Origin: Dinoroseobacter sp965279125
Lineage (GTDB): Bacteria; Pseudomonadota; Alphaproteobacteria; Rhodobacterales; Rhodobacteraceae
Direction of reading: 5' to 3'
DNA: 64,000 bases
Assembly (NCBI GenBank): GCA_965279125.1
Contig: CBDIHL010000039.1
Span: 1 to 64,000, forward strand
How positions within the stretch are numbered: the first letter of the stretch is position 1; every line of letters begins with the position of its first letter. The notes beneath the pieces were generated by a model that saw only the letters and a list, made by a program, of their open reading frames with translations, did not search any database and had not been told where the DNA came from. A program made the translations under genes and the position numbers. Of this stretch, positions 51,372 to 62,890 are shown one piece after another.

Positions 51372-52575
51372 TCGCTTGTTCCAGAACCAGCTCGACGCGC
51401 TGAAAAACGACGGCAATTATCGGATTTTTGCCGAGTTGGAACGCCAATGTGGATCGCATCCTCGGGCGCAGAACCATCATTCCGACGGGAAGCGCGAGAT
51501 CACGGTTTGGTGCTCGAACGACTACCTCGGCATGGGTCACAACCCCAAAGTCGTAGACCGAATGCAGGAAGTTGTCGCGCAATGCGGGGCAGGTGCTGGT
51601 GGGACGCGCAACATCTCTGGGACCAACTCGCATCATTGCGCTTTGGAACGCGAACTCGCTGATCTGCACGGCAAGGAAAGCGCTTTGCTGTTCACCTCAG
51701 GCTACGTGTCGAATTGGGCAGCCCTCAGCACGCTCGGCTCGCGTCTGCCCAATGCGGTGATCCTGTCGGACGAGCTGAACCACGCCTCCATGATCGAAGG
51801 CATCCGCCATGCGCGTTGCCAAAAGGTGATCTGGAAGCATAACGACCCTGAGGATCTGGATCGCAAGCTCGCGGCCCTGCCTGCCAACGCGACCCCGATT
51901 GTCGCGTTCGAGAGCGTCTATTCCATGGACGGCGACATCGCCCCCATTCGCGAGATTGTCGAGGTTTGCGAAAAGCACGGTGCCATGAGCTATATCGACG
52001 AAGTTCACGCGGTCGGCATGTACGGCCCACGCGGTGGCGGTGTGGCCGAGCGCGAAGGTCTAATGGATCGCATCACCTTGATCGAAGGCACGCTTGGCAA
52101 GGCGTTCGGCGTTGTCGGCGGCTATATCACCGGGTCGGAAGCCTTGTGCGATTTCATTCGCTCGTTCGCGTCCGGCTTCATCTTCACGACCGCTTTGCCC
52201 CCGGCGGTTGCTGCGGCGGCGCAGGCGTCGATCAAACACCTCAAGGAAAGCAGCGTTGAGCGTGACACGCAAAAGGCCCAAGTCGCCAAGTTGCGTCATT
52301 TGCTGGACCGCGCGGGTATCCCTCATCTGGACAATCCCAGCCATATCATCCCAGTGATGATCAAGGATCCGGTCAAGTGTCGCGAGATTGCGGATATTTT
52401 GATGGACCAGTTTGGCATCTATGTGCAGCCGATCAACTATCCCACGGTGCCCAAGGGCACGGAAAGACTGCGGTTTACGCCGGGTCCAAACCACTCGGAC
52501 GCTGACCTTCAACATCTTGTGAGCGCGTTGCAAGTCCTTTGGAAACAATGCGCCGTGTCGCATGCGGTCGCATAA
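51361..52575 (+). CDS. hemA: 5-aminolevulinate synthase
   Basis: PLP enzyme condensing glycine and succinyl-CoA, the entry to tetrapyrroles in alphaproteobacteria (Shemin route). 404 residues from ATG 51361. Conserved: WCSNDYLGMGHNPKV, GAGGTRNISGTNSHH, AFESVYSMDGDIAP, YIDEVHAVGMYGPRGGG and the PLP lysine K247 in EGTLGKAFGVVGGY. An in-frame GTG-type start four codons earlier is possible. It ends the bchF-hemA run, tying precursor supply to pigment genes. Confidence 0.97.
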   Translation: MDFDRLFQNQLDALKNDGNYRIFAELERQCGSHPRAQNHHSDGKREITVWCSNDYLGMGHNPKVVDRMQEVVAQCGAGAGGTRNISGTNSHHCALERELADLHGKESALLFTSGYVSNWAALSTLGSRLPNAVILSDELNHASMIEGIRHARCQKVIWKHNDPEDLDRKLAALPANATPIVAFESVYSMDGDIAPIREIVEVCEKHGAMSYIDEVHAVGMYGPRGGGVAEREGLMDRITLIEGTLGKAFGVVGGYITGSEALCDFIRSFASGFIFTTALPPAVAAAAQASIKHLKESSVERDTQKAQVAKLRHLLDRAGIPHLDNPSHIIPVMIKDPVKCREIADILMDQFGIYVQPINYPTVPKGTERLRFTPGPNHSDADLQHLVSALQVLWKQCAVSHAVA

Positions 52576-52658
52576 CGCACGGTTTTCCCCTTGCAACTTG
52601 ATCTGTCGTAGCGCGTATTACATCCCATAACGGAACAAAATTCCGGAGGAGTACGACT

Positions 52659-53125
52659 ATGAAAACGACCTTTACCGCGGCCGCACTGGCTGCCCTTGCC
52701 CTGACCACCGCACCTGCGTTGGCTGAAGGCGACGCCGCCAAAGGCGAGCGCGAGTTTCGCGTTTGCGCCGCCTGCCATGTGATCGACGATCCAGACGGCA
52801 ATCGGATTGCGGGACGCGGTGCCAAAACTGGCCCGAACCTCTATAACATCATTGGCCGGCACGGCTGGCACATACGAGAACTTCCGCTACCGTGACGCGC
52901 TTCCGGCGGCAGGTGAGGCTGGCCTCGTTTGGGACAAAGAAAAACCTGGCTGAGTACATCCCGAACCCACAAGGGTTCCTGCGTGAGTTCACTGGTGACG
53001 ATTCGATCCGCTCGGCGATGGCCGCTCAGCGCGTGCGTGGCATGGATGACCTGCTGGCCTTCCTCGCGCTGCACTCGCCTGATGCGATGATGGACGGGGA
53101 CGGCGAAGAGGCTGCGTCCGAGTAG
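52659..53125 (+). CDS. Cytochrome c2-type electron carrier, frame broken twice
   Basis: Periplasmic class-I cytochrome c, probable soluble donor to PufC or the reaction centre. Signal peptide MKTTFTAAALAALALTTAPALA and heme site CAACH at residues 36-40 are intact. The frame then shifts twice: an extra G at 52858-52859 and an extra A in the A run 52940-52944. Removing one base at each gives 154 residues including TAGTYENFRYRDALPAAGEA and NLAEYIPNPQGFLREF, with Met in SIRSAM as the likely axial ligand. The C-terminal tail is acidic (DGDGEEAASE). As written it is truncated after the heme. cycA is the usual symbol for this family. Confidence 0.75.
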
Positions 53126-53152
53126 GCCCCAGGCGCCATAAAGACAGCAAAG

Positions 53153-53175
53153 CGCGCCCCTCGGGGCGCGTTTTT
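53153..53175 (+). terminator. Intrinsic terminator after the cytochrome c gene
   Basis: CGCGCCCC/GGGGCGCG, an 8-bp stem with a 2-base loop (or 7 bp with a tetraloop), followed by TTTTT. It lies between the convergent cytochrome c and ubiG genes. Confidence 0.9.
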
Positions 53176-53178
53176 CAT

Positions 53179-53942
53179 TTAGGTCGGTTTGGTAGAGGCC
53201 GTCACGTAGTTCACGCTAAGGTCGCGATCTGAGATCGACCATGTGAAGCCCAGTGGATTGAACTTGAAGCCCTTGCGATCCACCGGGGGTCAGGCCCGCC
53301 CTTTCTATCAGCGCAAATAGCTCGTCCGGCGTGATGAACTTCGACCATTCATGCGTGCCCTTGGGCAACCACCGCATCACATATTCCGCGCCGATGATCC
53401 CCATCACAAAGCTCTTGGGATTGCGGTTCAGGGTGGAGCAAACCATCAGCCCACCCGGCTTCAGCAATTGCTGGCACGCCGTCAAATAGGCTTGTGGGTC
53501 AGCGACATGCTCGACCACTTCCATGTTCAACACGATATCGAACTGTTCGCCAGCCGCTGCCATCGCCTCGGCGGTCGTGTGGCGATAATCAATCTCAAGC
53601 CCGGATTGCTCGGCATGGATGCGCGCGACTGGGATGTTGAGTTCTGCGGCATCGGCACCCACAACATCGGCCCCCAATCGGGCCATCGGCTCAGATAACA
53701 AACCACCGCCGCAGCCAATATCCAGCAACCGCAGCCCCGCAAACGGCGCGCTTGTTGTCAGGTCACGGTCAAACTCCGCCGCGATTTGCTGGGTGATGTA
53801 ATCCAACCGACACGGGTTCAACATATGCAGCGGCTTGAACTTGCCGGTCGGATCCCACCAGTCAGCGGCCATCGCTTCAAACTTGGCAATCTCGGCGGGG
53901 GTCAACGGTGTTTGGGGCGGCGGTTTCGGACGTGGACTGCAT
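53179..53942 (-). CDS. ubiG: Ubiquinone O-methyltransferase, frame broken twice
   Basis: SAM-dependent methyltransferase acting twice in ubiquinone synthesis. The core is intact: AADWWDPTGKFKPLHMLNP, LLDIGCGGGLLSEPMARLG and EVVEHVADPQAYL. Two runs of five G on the plus strand (53897-53901 and 53286-53290) each carry one base too many. Correcting them joins the usual N-terminus (MQSTSETAAPNTVDP) and C-terminus (FTWSISDRDLSVNYV) and gives 253 residues. Without correction both ends are scrambled. Ubiquinone is the quinone pool for the reaction centre, but the gene is housekeeping. Confidence 0.85.
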
Positions 53943-54011
53943 GGACATCTCACCTACAACTTGCAAAGGATAAACGGGGCGCGAGGCCCTTTGGGGGCTA
54001 TATAGGGCGCG

Positions 54012-55004
54012 ATGGCAAAAGCGGTGAGTGAAAAACGCGCGACCGATTATCTCTATCCGCCAATCGATCCGTTCGACCAGCGGATGCTCGAGGTTGGCGA
54101 GGGGCACCGCTTGTATGTCGAGCAATGCGGTAACCCGTCCGGCATTCCTGTCGTGGTGTTCCATGGCGGGGCCGGCGGTGGCTGTAGCCCCACGATGCGG
54201 CGTTATTTCGATCCGGCGATTTACCGAATTATCCTGTTTGATCAACGCGGTTGCGGGCGCTCGCGCCCTCATGCCAGCGTCGAGGACAACACCACATGGC
54301 ATCTGGTCCGCGATATTGAATTGATCCGCGACACCCTCGGGATTGATCGTTGGGGTGGTGTTTTGGCGGCAGTTTGGGGTGCCACGCTCGGGCTGATTTA
54401 TGCCGAGGCGCATCCGACGCGTGTGGCCTATCTGGTGCTGCGCGGCGTGTTCCTGATGACCGAGCCGGAACTGGAGTGGTTCTATGGTGGCGGTGCTGGT
54501 AAATTTTGGCCCGACGTCTGGCGCAGGTTCACGGCCATGGTTCCCGAGGCCGAGCGTGGTGATCTGATCACGGCCTATCATAAACGGCTGTTTTCCGGCA
54601 ACGTGCTTGAAGAAACGCGGTTTGCTCGGGCCTGGGCCGGTTGGGAAAACGCGCTTGCCTCGATCCATTCCGAAGGGTTCGTGGGGGAAAGCCCAGCTGA
54701 GTATGCGCGGGCCTTCGCGCGGCTGGAAAACCACTACTTTATCCATCGCGGGTTTCTCGAAGAAGACGGCCAGATCTTGCGCGATGCCGGGCGTCTTGCG
54801 GATATTCCCGGCACGATTGTGCAAGGGCGATACGACATGATCTGTCCGCCCGTTTCTGCATTTGCATTGTCCGAGCGTTGGGCCCGGGCGGATTTGCGGA
54901 TGATGGGTCTGTCTGGGCACGCACTGTCGGAACCTCGGATCACCGCCGAGTTGGTGCGCGTGATGGATAGGTTTCGCGAAACGCACACGCGCCACGGGTT
55001 CTAG
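54012..55004 (+). CDS. pip: Proline iminopeptidase, catalytic motif distorted
   Basis: Alpha/beta hydrolase removing N-terminal proline from peptides (family S33). 330 residues. Conserved: VEQCGNPSGIPVVVFHGGAG, GCSPTMRRYFDPAIYRIILF, DQRGCGRSRPHAS, and histidine near GLSGHALSEP. The serine elbow expected as VVFGGSWGATL reads GGVLAAVWGATL instead. Three single-base insertions at 54352-54375 (one G, two T) exactly explain this and cancel in frame, so the catalytic serine is probably present in the real gene. Confidence 0.85.
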   Translation: MAKAVSEKRATDYLYPPIDPFDQRMLEVGEGHRLYVEQCGNPSGIPVVVFHGGAGGGCSPTMRRYFDPAIYRIILFDQRGCGRSRPHASVEDNTTWHLVRDIELIRDTLGIDRWGGVLAAVWGATLGLIYAEAHPTRVAYLVLRGVFLMTEPELEWFYGGGAGKFWPDVWRRFTAMVPEAERGDLITAYHKRLFSGNVLEETRFARAWAGWENALASIHSEGFVGESPAEYARAFARLENHYFIHRGFLEEDGQILRDAGRLADIPGTIVQGRYDMICPPVSAFALSERWARADLRMMGLSGHALSEPRITAELVRVMDRFRETHTRHGF

Positions 55005-55272
55005 GGCGCAAGGCGGTTATGCGGCCTAAGCGCGCGAAATGGCTGATATGTGATCGGCAAGGCATGTCTGGTGCTGCCGGCACCCATGCCAAGCTGTTTG
55101 ATTTGTTCACGTTTTTGTAACTCAGACGTAAATTTACAGATTTACAAACCGCAGAATAATTAATTCACAAGAAAAGCATTGCCGGACAAAGGGTTATTGG
55201 CGTGTTCACCGCTCGTGATAACTCTTCGATCTAGGATTTCGACTCAGTTTCAGTAGGAGGGGATGAGACGCG
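55005..55272. promoter_or_regulatory. Leader region upstream of acsA, no gene seen
   Basis: 268 bases without a convincing ORF; A+T-rich toward the acsA start. ATTTACA is repeated directly at 55132-55138 and 55140-55146, within an inverted context. No TGT-N12-ACA was found. A strong ribosome site (AGGAGGGG) precedes acsA. Confidence 0.4.
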
Positions 55273-57240
<1,968 letters not shown>

Positions 57241-57278
57241 CGCTCGCCAATAGGGCGAAGGCCCTGCAATCGCCTCGA

Positions 57279-57313
57279 GCTTTCTTGCTTGGCCCTCCGG
57301 GGGCCAGGCAAAG
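57279..57313 (+). other. Hairpin downstream of acsA
   Basis: CTTGCTTGGCCC and GGGCCAGGCAAAG form an imperfect 11-bp G+C-rich stem about 45 bases after the acsA stop. It has no T run on the plus strand. It may end or stabilise the acsA message. Confidence 0.45.
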
Positions 57314-57426
57314 GCACCTAAGCAAGGATGCCCAACTGACCGCTTGCAAACTCCGCCCCTCCCCCGTATATCCCTCTCAACAGCGGCGCGCTGGGGTCCA
57401 CACCCGGCGCCCACCGAACGATACCA

Positions 57427-57449
57427 ACGGGCCGCGCGCCCGTTTTTTT
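57427..57449 (+). terminator. Intrinsic terminator or attenuator in the rimP leader
   Basis: ACGGGC-CGCGC-GCCCGT followed by seven T, ending only 27 bases before the rimP start. Such a position suggests either the terminator of upstream transcription or an attenuator for rimP-nusA-infB. Confidence 0.7.
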
Positions 57450-57475
57450 GTGTTTACTCGAAAGACCTGAACCCC

Positions 57476-58048
57476 ATGAGCGACCTGATCGCCAAAACCT
57501 CGATGGACCAACGCCTCGCCGGGATCGTGATCCCGGTGATCGAAGACCTTGGCTTTGAGCTTGTGCGCCTGCGCTTGATGGGCGGCAAGACACCGACCTT
57601 GCAGATCATGGCCGACAGGCCCGATGGCGGAATCGAGGTGGATGAGTGTGGGCTGATTTCGACAGAGGTGTCTGCGATCCTCGATGTGGAAGACCCGATT
57701 GAAGACGAATACGCGCTGGAAGTCTCCAGCCCCGGGATCGACCGACCTCTGACACGCCTCAAGGATTTTGACGCTTGGGCGGGATACGAGGCGAAGATAG
57801 AGACGACCGAGCTGATCGACGGTCAGCGCCGCTTTAAGGGCGAGATCGTTGGCACCGAAGACGGCGAAGTGCTGCTGACGATTGATCAGGGCACCATCGG
57901 TCTTAAGTTCGAATGGCTGAGCGATGCGAAGCTTGTGCTGACCGATGATCTGATCCGCGACATCCTGCGCGCGCGTAAGGCCGCGCAAGTCGATGACCCG
58001 GACAAATTTGATACGATTGAAACCGAAGATCCCTCGAAGGAGGACTGA
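57476..58048 (+). CDS. rimP: Ribosome maturation factor RimP
   Basis: Assists 30S ribosomal subunit maturation. 190 residues from ATG 57476, the family-consistent start. Conserved: IVIPVIEDLGFELVRLRLMG, LEVSSPGIDRPLTRLKDF and the C-terminal SH3-like GTIGLKFEWLSDAKLVLTDD. It precedes nusA by two bases, the standard rimP-nusA-ylxR-infB order. Confidence 0.95.
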   Translation: MSDLIAKTSMDQRLAGIVIPVIEDLGFELVRLRLMGGKTPTLQIMADRPDGGIEVDECGLISTEVSAILDVEDPIEDEYALEVSSPGIDRPLTRLKDFDAWAGYEAKIETTELIDGQRRFKGEIVGTEDGEVLLTIDQGTIGLKFEWLSDAKLVLTDDLIRDILRARKAAQVDDPDKFDTIETEDPSKED

Positions 58049-58050
58049 CC

Positions 58051-59701
58051 ATGGCGATTACCTCTGCCAACCAGCTAGAGCTTTTGCAAACCGCCGAGGC
58101 GGTCGCGCGCGAAAAGATGATCGACCCGGTGTTGGTCATCGAGGCGATGGAAGAAAGCCTCGCGCGGGCCGCGAAGTCTCGCTACGGCGCTGAGATGGAC
58201 ATTCGCGTGTCCATCGACCGCAAGACCGGCCGCGCGACCTTCACCCGCGTGCGCACCGTGGTCGAAGAGGAAGAGCTTGAGAATTATCAGGCCGAGTTCA
58301 CCGTTGAGCAGGCTAAGCAATATCTTGAGAACCCTGCCATCGGCGACACATTCGTCGAAGAAGTCCCACCCGTGGAAATGGGCCGGATCGCGGCGCAGTC
58401 CGCCAAGCAGGTGATCTTGCAAAAGGTTCGCGAAGCTGAGCGGGATCGCCAATACGAGGAATTCAAGGACCGCGCCGGCACCATCATCAACGGCACCGTC
58501 AAGCGCGAGGAATACGGCAACGTCATCGTCGATGTGGGCGCGGGCGAAGGTGTGCTGCGCCGCAACGAAAAGATCGGTCGCGAAAGCTACCGTCCGAACG
58601 ACCGAATCCGCTGCTTCATCAAAGATGTGCGCCGCGAACAGCGCGGGCCGCAGATCTTCTTGTCGCGCACCGATCCGCAGTTCATGGCCGAGCTGTTCAA
58701 GATGGAAGTGCCGGAAATTTATGACGGTATCATCGAGATCAAGGCCGTTGCCCGTGATCCCGGGAGCCGCGCGAAGATCGCTGTGATTTCCTATGATAAC
58801 TCCATCGACCCTGTCGGCGCTTGCGTCGGTATGCGCGGCAGCCGTGTGCAGGCCGTTGTCAACGAGCTGCAGGGCGAGAAGATCGACATCATCCCGTGGA
58901 ACGAGGATCAGCCGACATTCCTTGTGAACGCGCTGCAGCCTGCCGAAGTTACCAAGGTGGTTCTGGACGAGGAAGCCGAGCGGATCGAGGTCGTGGTGCC
59001 GGAGGAGCAGCTTGAGCCTTGCGATCGGTCGCCGGGGCAGAACGTGCGTCTGGCGTCGCAGTTGACCAGCCTCGACATCGACATTCATGACCGAAGCCGA
59101 AGAGGTCCGCGCGTCGCCAAGCCGAGTTTGCGCAGCGCACGACCATGTTCATGGATGCGCTGGATCTCGAAGAGTTCTTCGCGCAGTTGCTGGTCACGGA
59201 AGGGTTCACCAACCTTGAAGAAGTCGCCTATGTCGAGGTTGACGAGCTGTTGGTCCATCGAAGGCTGTTGATGAGGACACGGTGGGCGAGCTTCAGGCGC
59301 GCGCCCGCGAATATCTGGAAGAGCAGAATCGCAAGGCTCTGGAAGCCGCGAAAGAGTTGGGTGTTGAAGACAGCCTCGTTGAATTCGGCAACCTGACACC
59401 CCAGATGTTGGAAGCGCTTGGCAAAGACGGCGTTAAGACGCTAGAAGACTTTGCAACTTGCGCAGACTGGGAGCTGGCCGGTGGCTGGACGACGGATAAC
59501 GGCGAGCGCATCAAAGATGATGGTCTTCTGGAGCCTTTCGAGGTCTCGCTGGAGGAAGCGCAACTCTTGATTATGACAGCCCGGGTGCAACTGGGTTGGG
59601 TGACGGCTGAGCAACTCGAAGCCGACGCCGCTGCGGCAGAAGCTGAATTGGAAGCTGATATGGACGCAACAGACGCCAACCTTCCGGAGGGTAAGGCCTG
59701 A
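58051..59701 (+). CDS. nusA: Transcription factor NusA, C-terminal half frame-disrupted
   Basis: Transcription elongation, pausing and antitermination factor. The N-terminal domain, S1 and first KH region read cleanly to QLEP (about 59010). Then six single-base changes cluster in 260 bases: extra T 59012-59013, missing C near 59038, extra T 59084-59085, extra G 59104-59105, extra C 59255-59256, extra T 59266. Correction restores EEQLSLAIGRRGQNV, IMTEAEE, VEVDELLVIEG and the rest, 548 residues ending in an alpha-solenoid acidic tail (ATDANLPEGKA). The gene is essential, so sequence error is the likely cause. Confidence 0.85.
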
Positions 59702-59713
59702 TCTCAGGCCTTA
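59692..59713 (+). other. Perfect hairpin across the nusA stop codon
   Basis: TAAGGCCTGA-TC-TCAGGCCTTA, a 10-base perfect inverted repeat containing the nusA TGA and ending 10 bases before the presumed ylxR start. No T run follows. It may govern coupling or processing between nusA and ylxR. Confidence 0.6.
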
Positions 59714-59723
59714 CGTTTCGACC

Positions 59724-60359
59724 CTGACGCGTGGCGGACAGGAAACGGATCGTGAAAACGGTCCCGAGCGACGCTGCATCGCAACGGGGAAGGTGTGTCC
59801 AAAGCCCGAGCTGATCCGCTTCGTGGTCGGGCCTGATACGCAGATTGTCCCCGATATTCTGGGGCGTCTGCCCGGGCGCGGCATTTGGGTCAGCGCGGAT
59901 CGTGATGCGATCGAGCTGGCCCGCAAGAAGAAAGCCTTTGGCCGATCCGCCAAGATGCAAGTCAAAGTGCCCGACGATCTGTCTGATCAGGTCGCGTCCC
60001 TTATGCTGGGGCGCGTCACTTCGCTTCTGGCGCTTTCGCGCAAAGCAGGCGATGCAATCTGCGGGTATGAAAAGGTCAAAGGCGCTTTGGTGACGGACTG
60101 GGCAACGGTCCTGCTCCAAGCTGCGGATGGCTCACCGCGTGGTAAATCGAAGCTGCGCGCGCCCGAAGACGGCGAATTTATCGGCCATTTGACTGCGACC
60201 GAATTGGGTTTGGCATTCGGCCGGGATCATGTGATACACGCGGCCCTAACGGCTGGCGGACTCACGACACGTATTGTAGAGGATGCTGCGCGGCTGAAAG
60301 GCCTGCGCGACAGCAAGACGGCAGAAGCGTCTGCCGGGAAGGAACTAGGAAACGCATGA
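59724..60359 (+). CDS. ylxR: YlxR/L7Ae-like RNA-binding protein
   Basis: A 211-residue protein with an N-terminal YlxR domain (DUF448) and a C-terminal L7Ae-like RNA-binding part (RVTSLLALSRKAGDAICGYE). Conserved YlxR residues GPERRCIATGK and LIRFVVGPDTQIVPDILGRLPGRGIWV extend upstream of the first GTG (59793). The family start aligns with CTG 59724 (LTRGGQETDRENGPERRC), with no ATG, GTG or TTG there. The symbol refers to the N-terminal domain. The stop overlaps infB by four bases. Confidence 0.85.
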   Translation: MTRGGQETDRENGPERRCIATGKVCPKPELIRFVVGPDTQIVPDILGRLPGRGIWVSADRDAIELARKKKAFGRSAKMQVKVPDDLSDQVASLMLGRVTSLLALSRKAGDAICGYEKVKGALVTDWATVLLQAADGSPRGKSKLRAPEDGEFIGHLTATELGLAFGRDHVIHAALTAGGLTTRIVEDAARLKGLRDSKTAEASAGKELGNA

Positions 60360-62829
60360 GCGATACAGACGGTAAAAAACCCCTTGGTTTGCGCGGCGGC
60401 GGTGGCCCACGTGCGGGTTCTGTCAAACAGAGCTTTAGCCACGGGCGCACCAAAAATGTCGTCGTCGAGACCAAGCGCAAGCGCGTTATGGTGCCAAAGC
60501 CCGGTGCCGGAAAAGGTGTCAGCGATCCAAGTAAGCCCGGCAACGCGACCGATGCCGAGATGGAACGCCGCCTGCGCGCGCTCCAGAACGCCAAGGCGCG
60601 CGAGGTCGAAGACCAGCAACAACGCGCAGATGACGAACGTCAGCGCGAGGAAGAGCGCAACAAGCGCCGGGCTGAGATCGAAGCCAAGGAACGCGAAGAG
60701 CGTGAGCGCGAAGAGCGTGCGAAAGCCCGTGCCGAGGAAGAAGCACGCCTGAAAGCGGAAGCCGAAGCGGCCAAGAATGCCCCTGCTGAGGCCGCAGCGC
60801 CCGCAGCAGCTGCCGACTCGCCCCGTGCCCGCCCAACTGGCGGCCCGGCGGCCCCGACGCAGCGCAAATCTGATCGCGAGCGCGAAGAGCGCGGTAAGGC
60901 GCAAACCCGTGGTAAAGGCGGCGATGATCGTCGTCGCTCGGGCAAGCTGACTTTGTCAGACGCGCTGGGCGAAGGCGGTCGTCAACGCTCGCTCGCCGCG
61001 ATGAAGCGCAAGCAGGATCGTCAGCGTCAGAAATCGACTGGTTCTGAGAACCGCGAGAAGGTGGTGCGCGACGTCCAGTTGCCCGAAACCATCGTCGTGT
61101 CGGAGCTGGCCAACCGCATGTCCGAGCGCGTGGCAGAGGTCGTCAAATCCTTGATGACCAACGGCATCATGGCAACGCAGAACCAGGTGATCGACGCCGA
61201 TACGGCGGAGCTGATCATCGAAGAGTTCGGCCATAAGGTCGTGCGCGTGTCCGACGCGGATGTTGAGCAGGTCATTGACGCAGTTCAGGACAAGGCCGCT
61301 GATCTGGAGCCTCGTGCGCCAGTGATCACGATCATGGGCCATGTTGACCACGGCAAAACCTCGCTTCTCGATGCCATCCGCAATGCACGCGTTGTCGCGG
61401 GCGAAGCGGGCGGGATCACGCAGCATATCGGGGCCTATCAAGTCACCACCGACGAAGGACAACTTCTGTCGTTCCTCGACACCCCCGGCCACGCGGCGTT
61501 CACGTCGATGCGGTCGCGCGGTGCTCAGGTGACGGATATTGTTGTGCTGGTCGTTGCTGCCGATGACGCTGTGATGCCCCAAACGGTCGAAGCGATTGCC
61601 CATGCGAAAGCGGCTGGCGTGCCGATGATCGTGGCGATCAACAAGATCGACCGTCCGGGTGCCGATCCGATGAAAGTACGCACCGACTTGCTGCAACACG
61701 AGGTTATCGTCGAGCAGATGTCGGGCGAAGTGCAGGATGTGGAAGTGTCTGCGATCACGGGCCAGGGCCTTGGATCGCTGCTGGAAGCCATTGCGCTGCA
61801 AGCCGAAGTGCTTGAGCTGAAAGCGAACCCGAAGCGGTCCGCCTCTGGTGCGGTGATCGAAGCGCAGCTTGATGTGGGTCGCGGCCCTGTTGCGACGGTT
61901 CTGGTGCAGAACGGCACATTGCGTCAGGGCGATATCTTTGTTGTCGGCGAGAAGTGGGGCAAGGTCCGCGCGCTTGTGAACGACAAAGGCGACCGCGTGA
62001 AGGAAGCCGGACCCTCGGTCCCTGTCGAGGTGCTGGGTCTGAACGGCACGCCCGAAGCGGGTGACGTGCTGAACGTGGTGGAAACCGAAGCCCAAGCGCG
62101 GGAGATCGCAGAATACCGCGAGCAAGCCGCCAAGGACAAACGGGCCGCTGCGGGCGCTGCAACGACGCTGGAACAGCTGATGGCACGGGCCAAGGATGAC
62201 GAAAGCGTCACCGAAATGCCGATTGTCATGAAAGCCGATGTGCAAGGCTCCGCCGAAGCCATCGTCCAGGCGATGGAGAAGATCGGCAACGAGGAAGTGC
62301 GCGTGCGCGTGCTGCATTCGGGCGTTGGCGCGATCACGGAAAGTGACATTGGTCTCGCGGAAGCCTCCGGCGCGCCGGTTTTCGGCTTCAACGTGCGGGC
62401 CAATGCGCCTGCGCGGAACGCGGCCAGCCAAAAGGGCGTCGAGATTCGCTATTACTCGGTGATCTACGATCTTGTGGACGATGTGAAACAGGCCGCTTCT
62501 GGCTTGCTCAGCGCCGAGATCCGCGAAAAGTTCATCGGCTATGCCACCATCAAAGAGGTCTTCAAGGTCTCGGGCGGTGTGGGTCGTGTTGCGGGGTGTC
62601 TTGTGACCGAAGGCGTTGCACGTCGCTCGGCCGGTGTGCGTCCTGCTGCGCGACAACGTGGTGATCCACGAGGGCACGCTGAAAACGCTCAAGCGCTTCA
62701 AGGACGAGGTCAAAGAGGTCCAGTCCCGGTCAAGAATGCGGTATGGCGTTCGAGAATTACGAAGACATCCGCGCCGACGATGTCATCGAGATCTTCGAGC
62801 GCGAAGAGGTCGAGCGTTCGCTCACCTAA
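60356..62829 (+). CDS. infB: Translation initiation factor IF-2, 3' end frame-disrupted
   Basis: GTPase placing initiator tRNA on the 30S subunit. N-terminal KQSFSHGRTKNVVVETKRKR segment, a long charged coiled linker (residues ~60-200), then the G domain: GHVDHGKTSLLDAIR, DTPGHAAFTSMR and NKID. Near the end an extra C at 62642-62643 and another at 62725-62727 shift the frame. Correcting both restores RLLRDNVVIHEGTLKTLKRF and NYEDIRADDVIEIFEREEVE to a TAA at 62829, 823 residues. The uncorrected frame runs to 62848 with unrelated sequence. Confidence 0.88.
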
Positions 62830-62855
62830 GCCTCAGCCACGCAGATAAAGATATG

Positions 62856-62885
62856 CAAAGGGCGGTCCGATCGGGCCGCCCTTTG
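62856..62885. terminator. Bidirectional terminator between infB and mutT
   Basis: CAAAGGGCGG/CCGCCCTTTG, a perfect 10-bp stem with a 10-base loop, extendable to about 13 bp. Symmetric A/T ends serve both convergent genes. Confidence 0.85.
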
Positions 62886-62890
62886 TGCAT

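Noticed and set aside
52659..53953. Programmed frameshifting in the cytochrome c gene and ubiG
   Set aside because: The shifts lack slippery heptamers and stimulatory structure, occur twice per gene, and match a general pattern of extra homopolymer bases across unrelated genes.
60956..62713. A 585-codon minus-strand frame opposite infB
   Set aside because: Shadow of the conserved IF-2 G domain; composition is His/Arg/Asp-rich and the plus-strand motifs are unambiguous.
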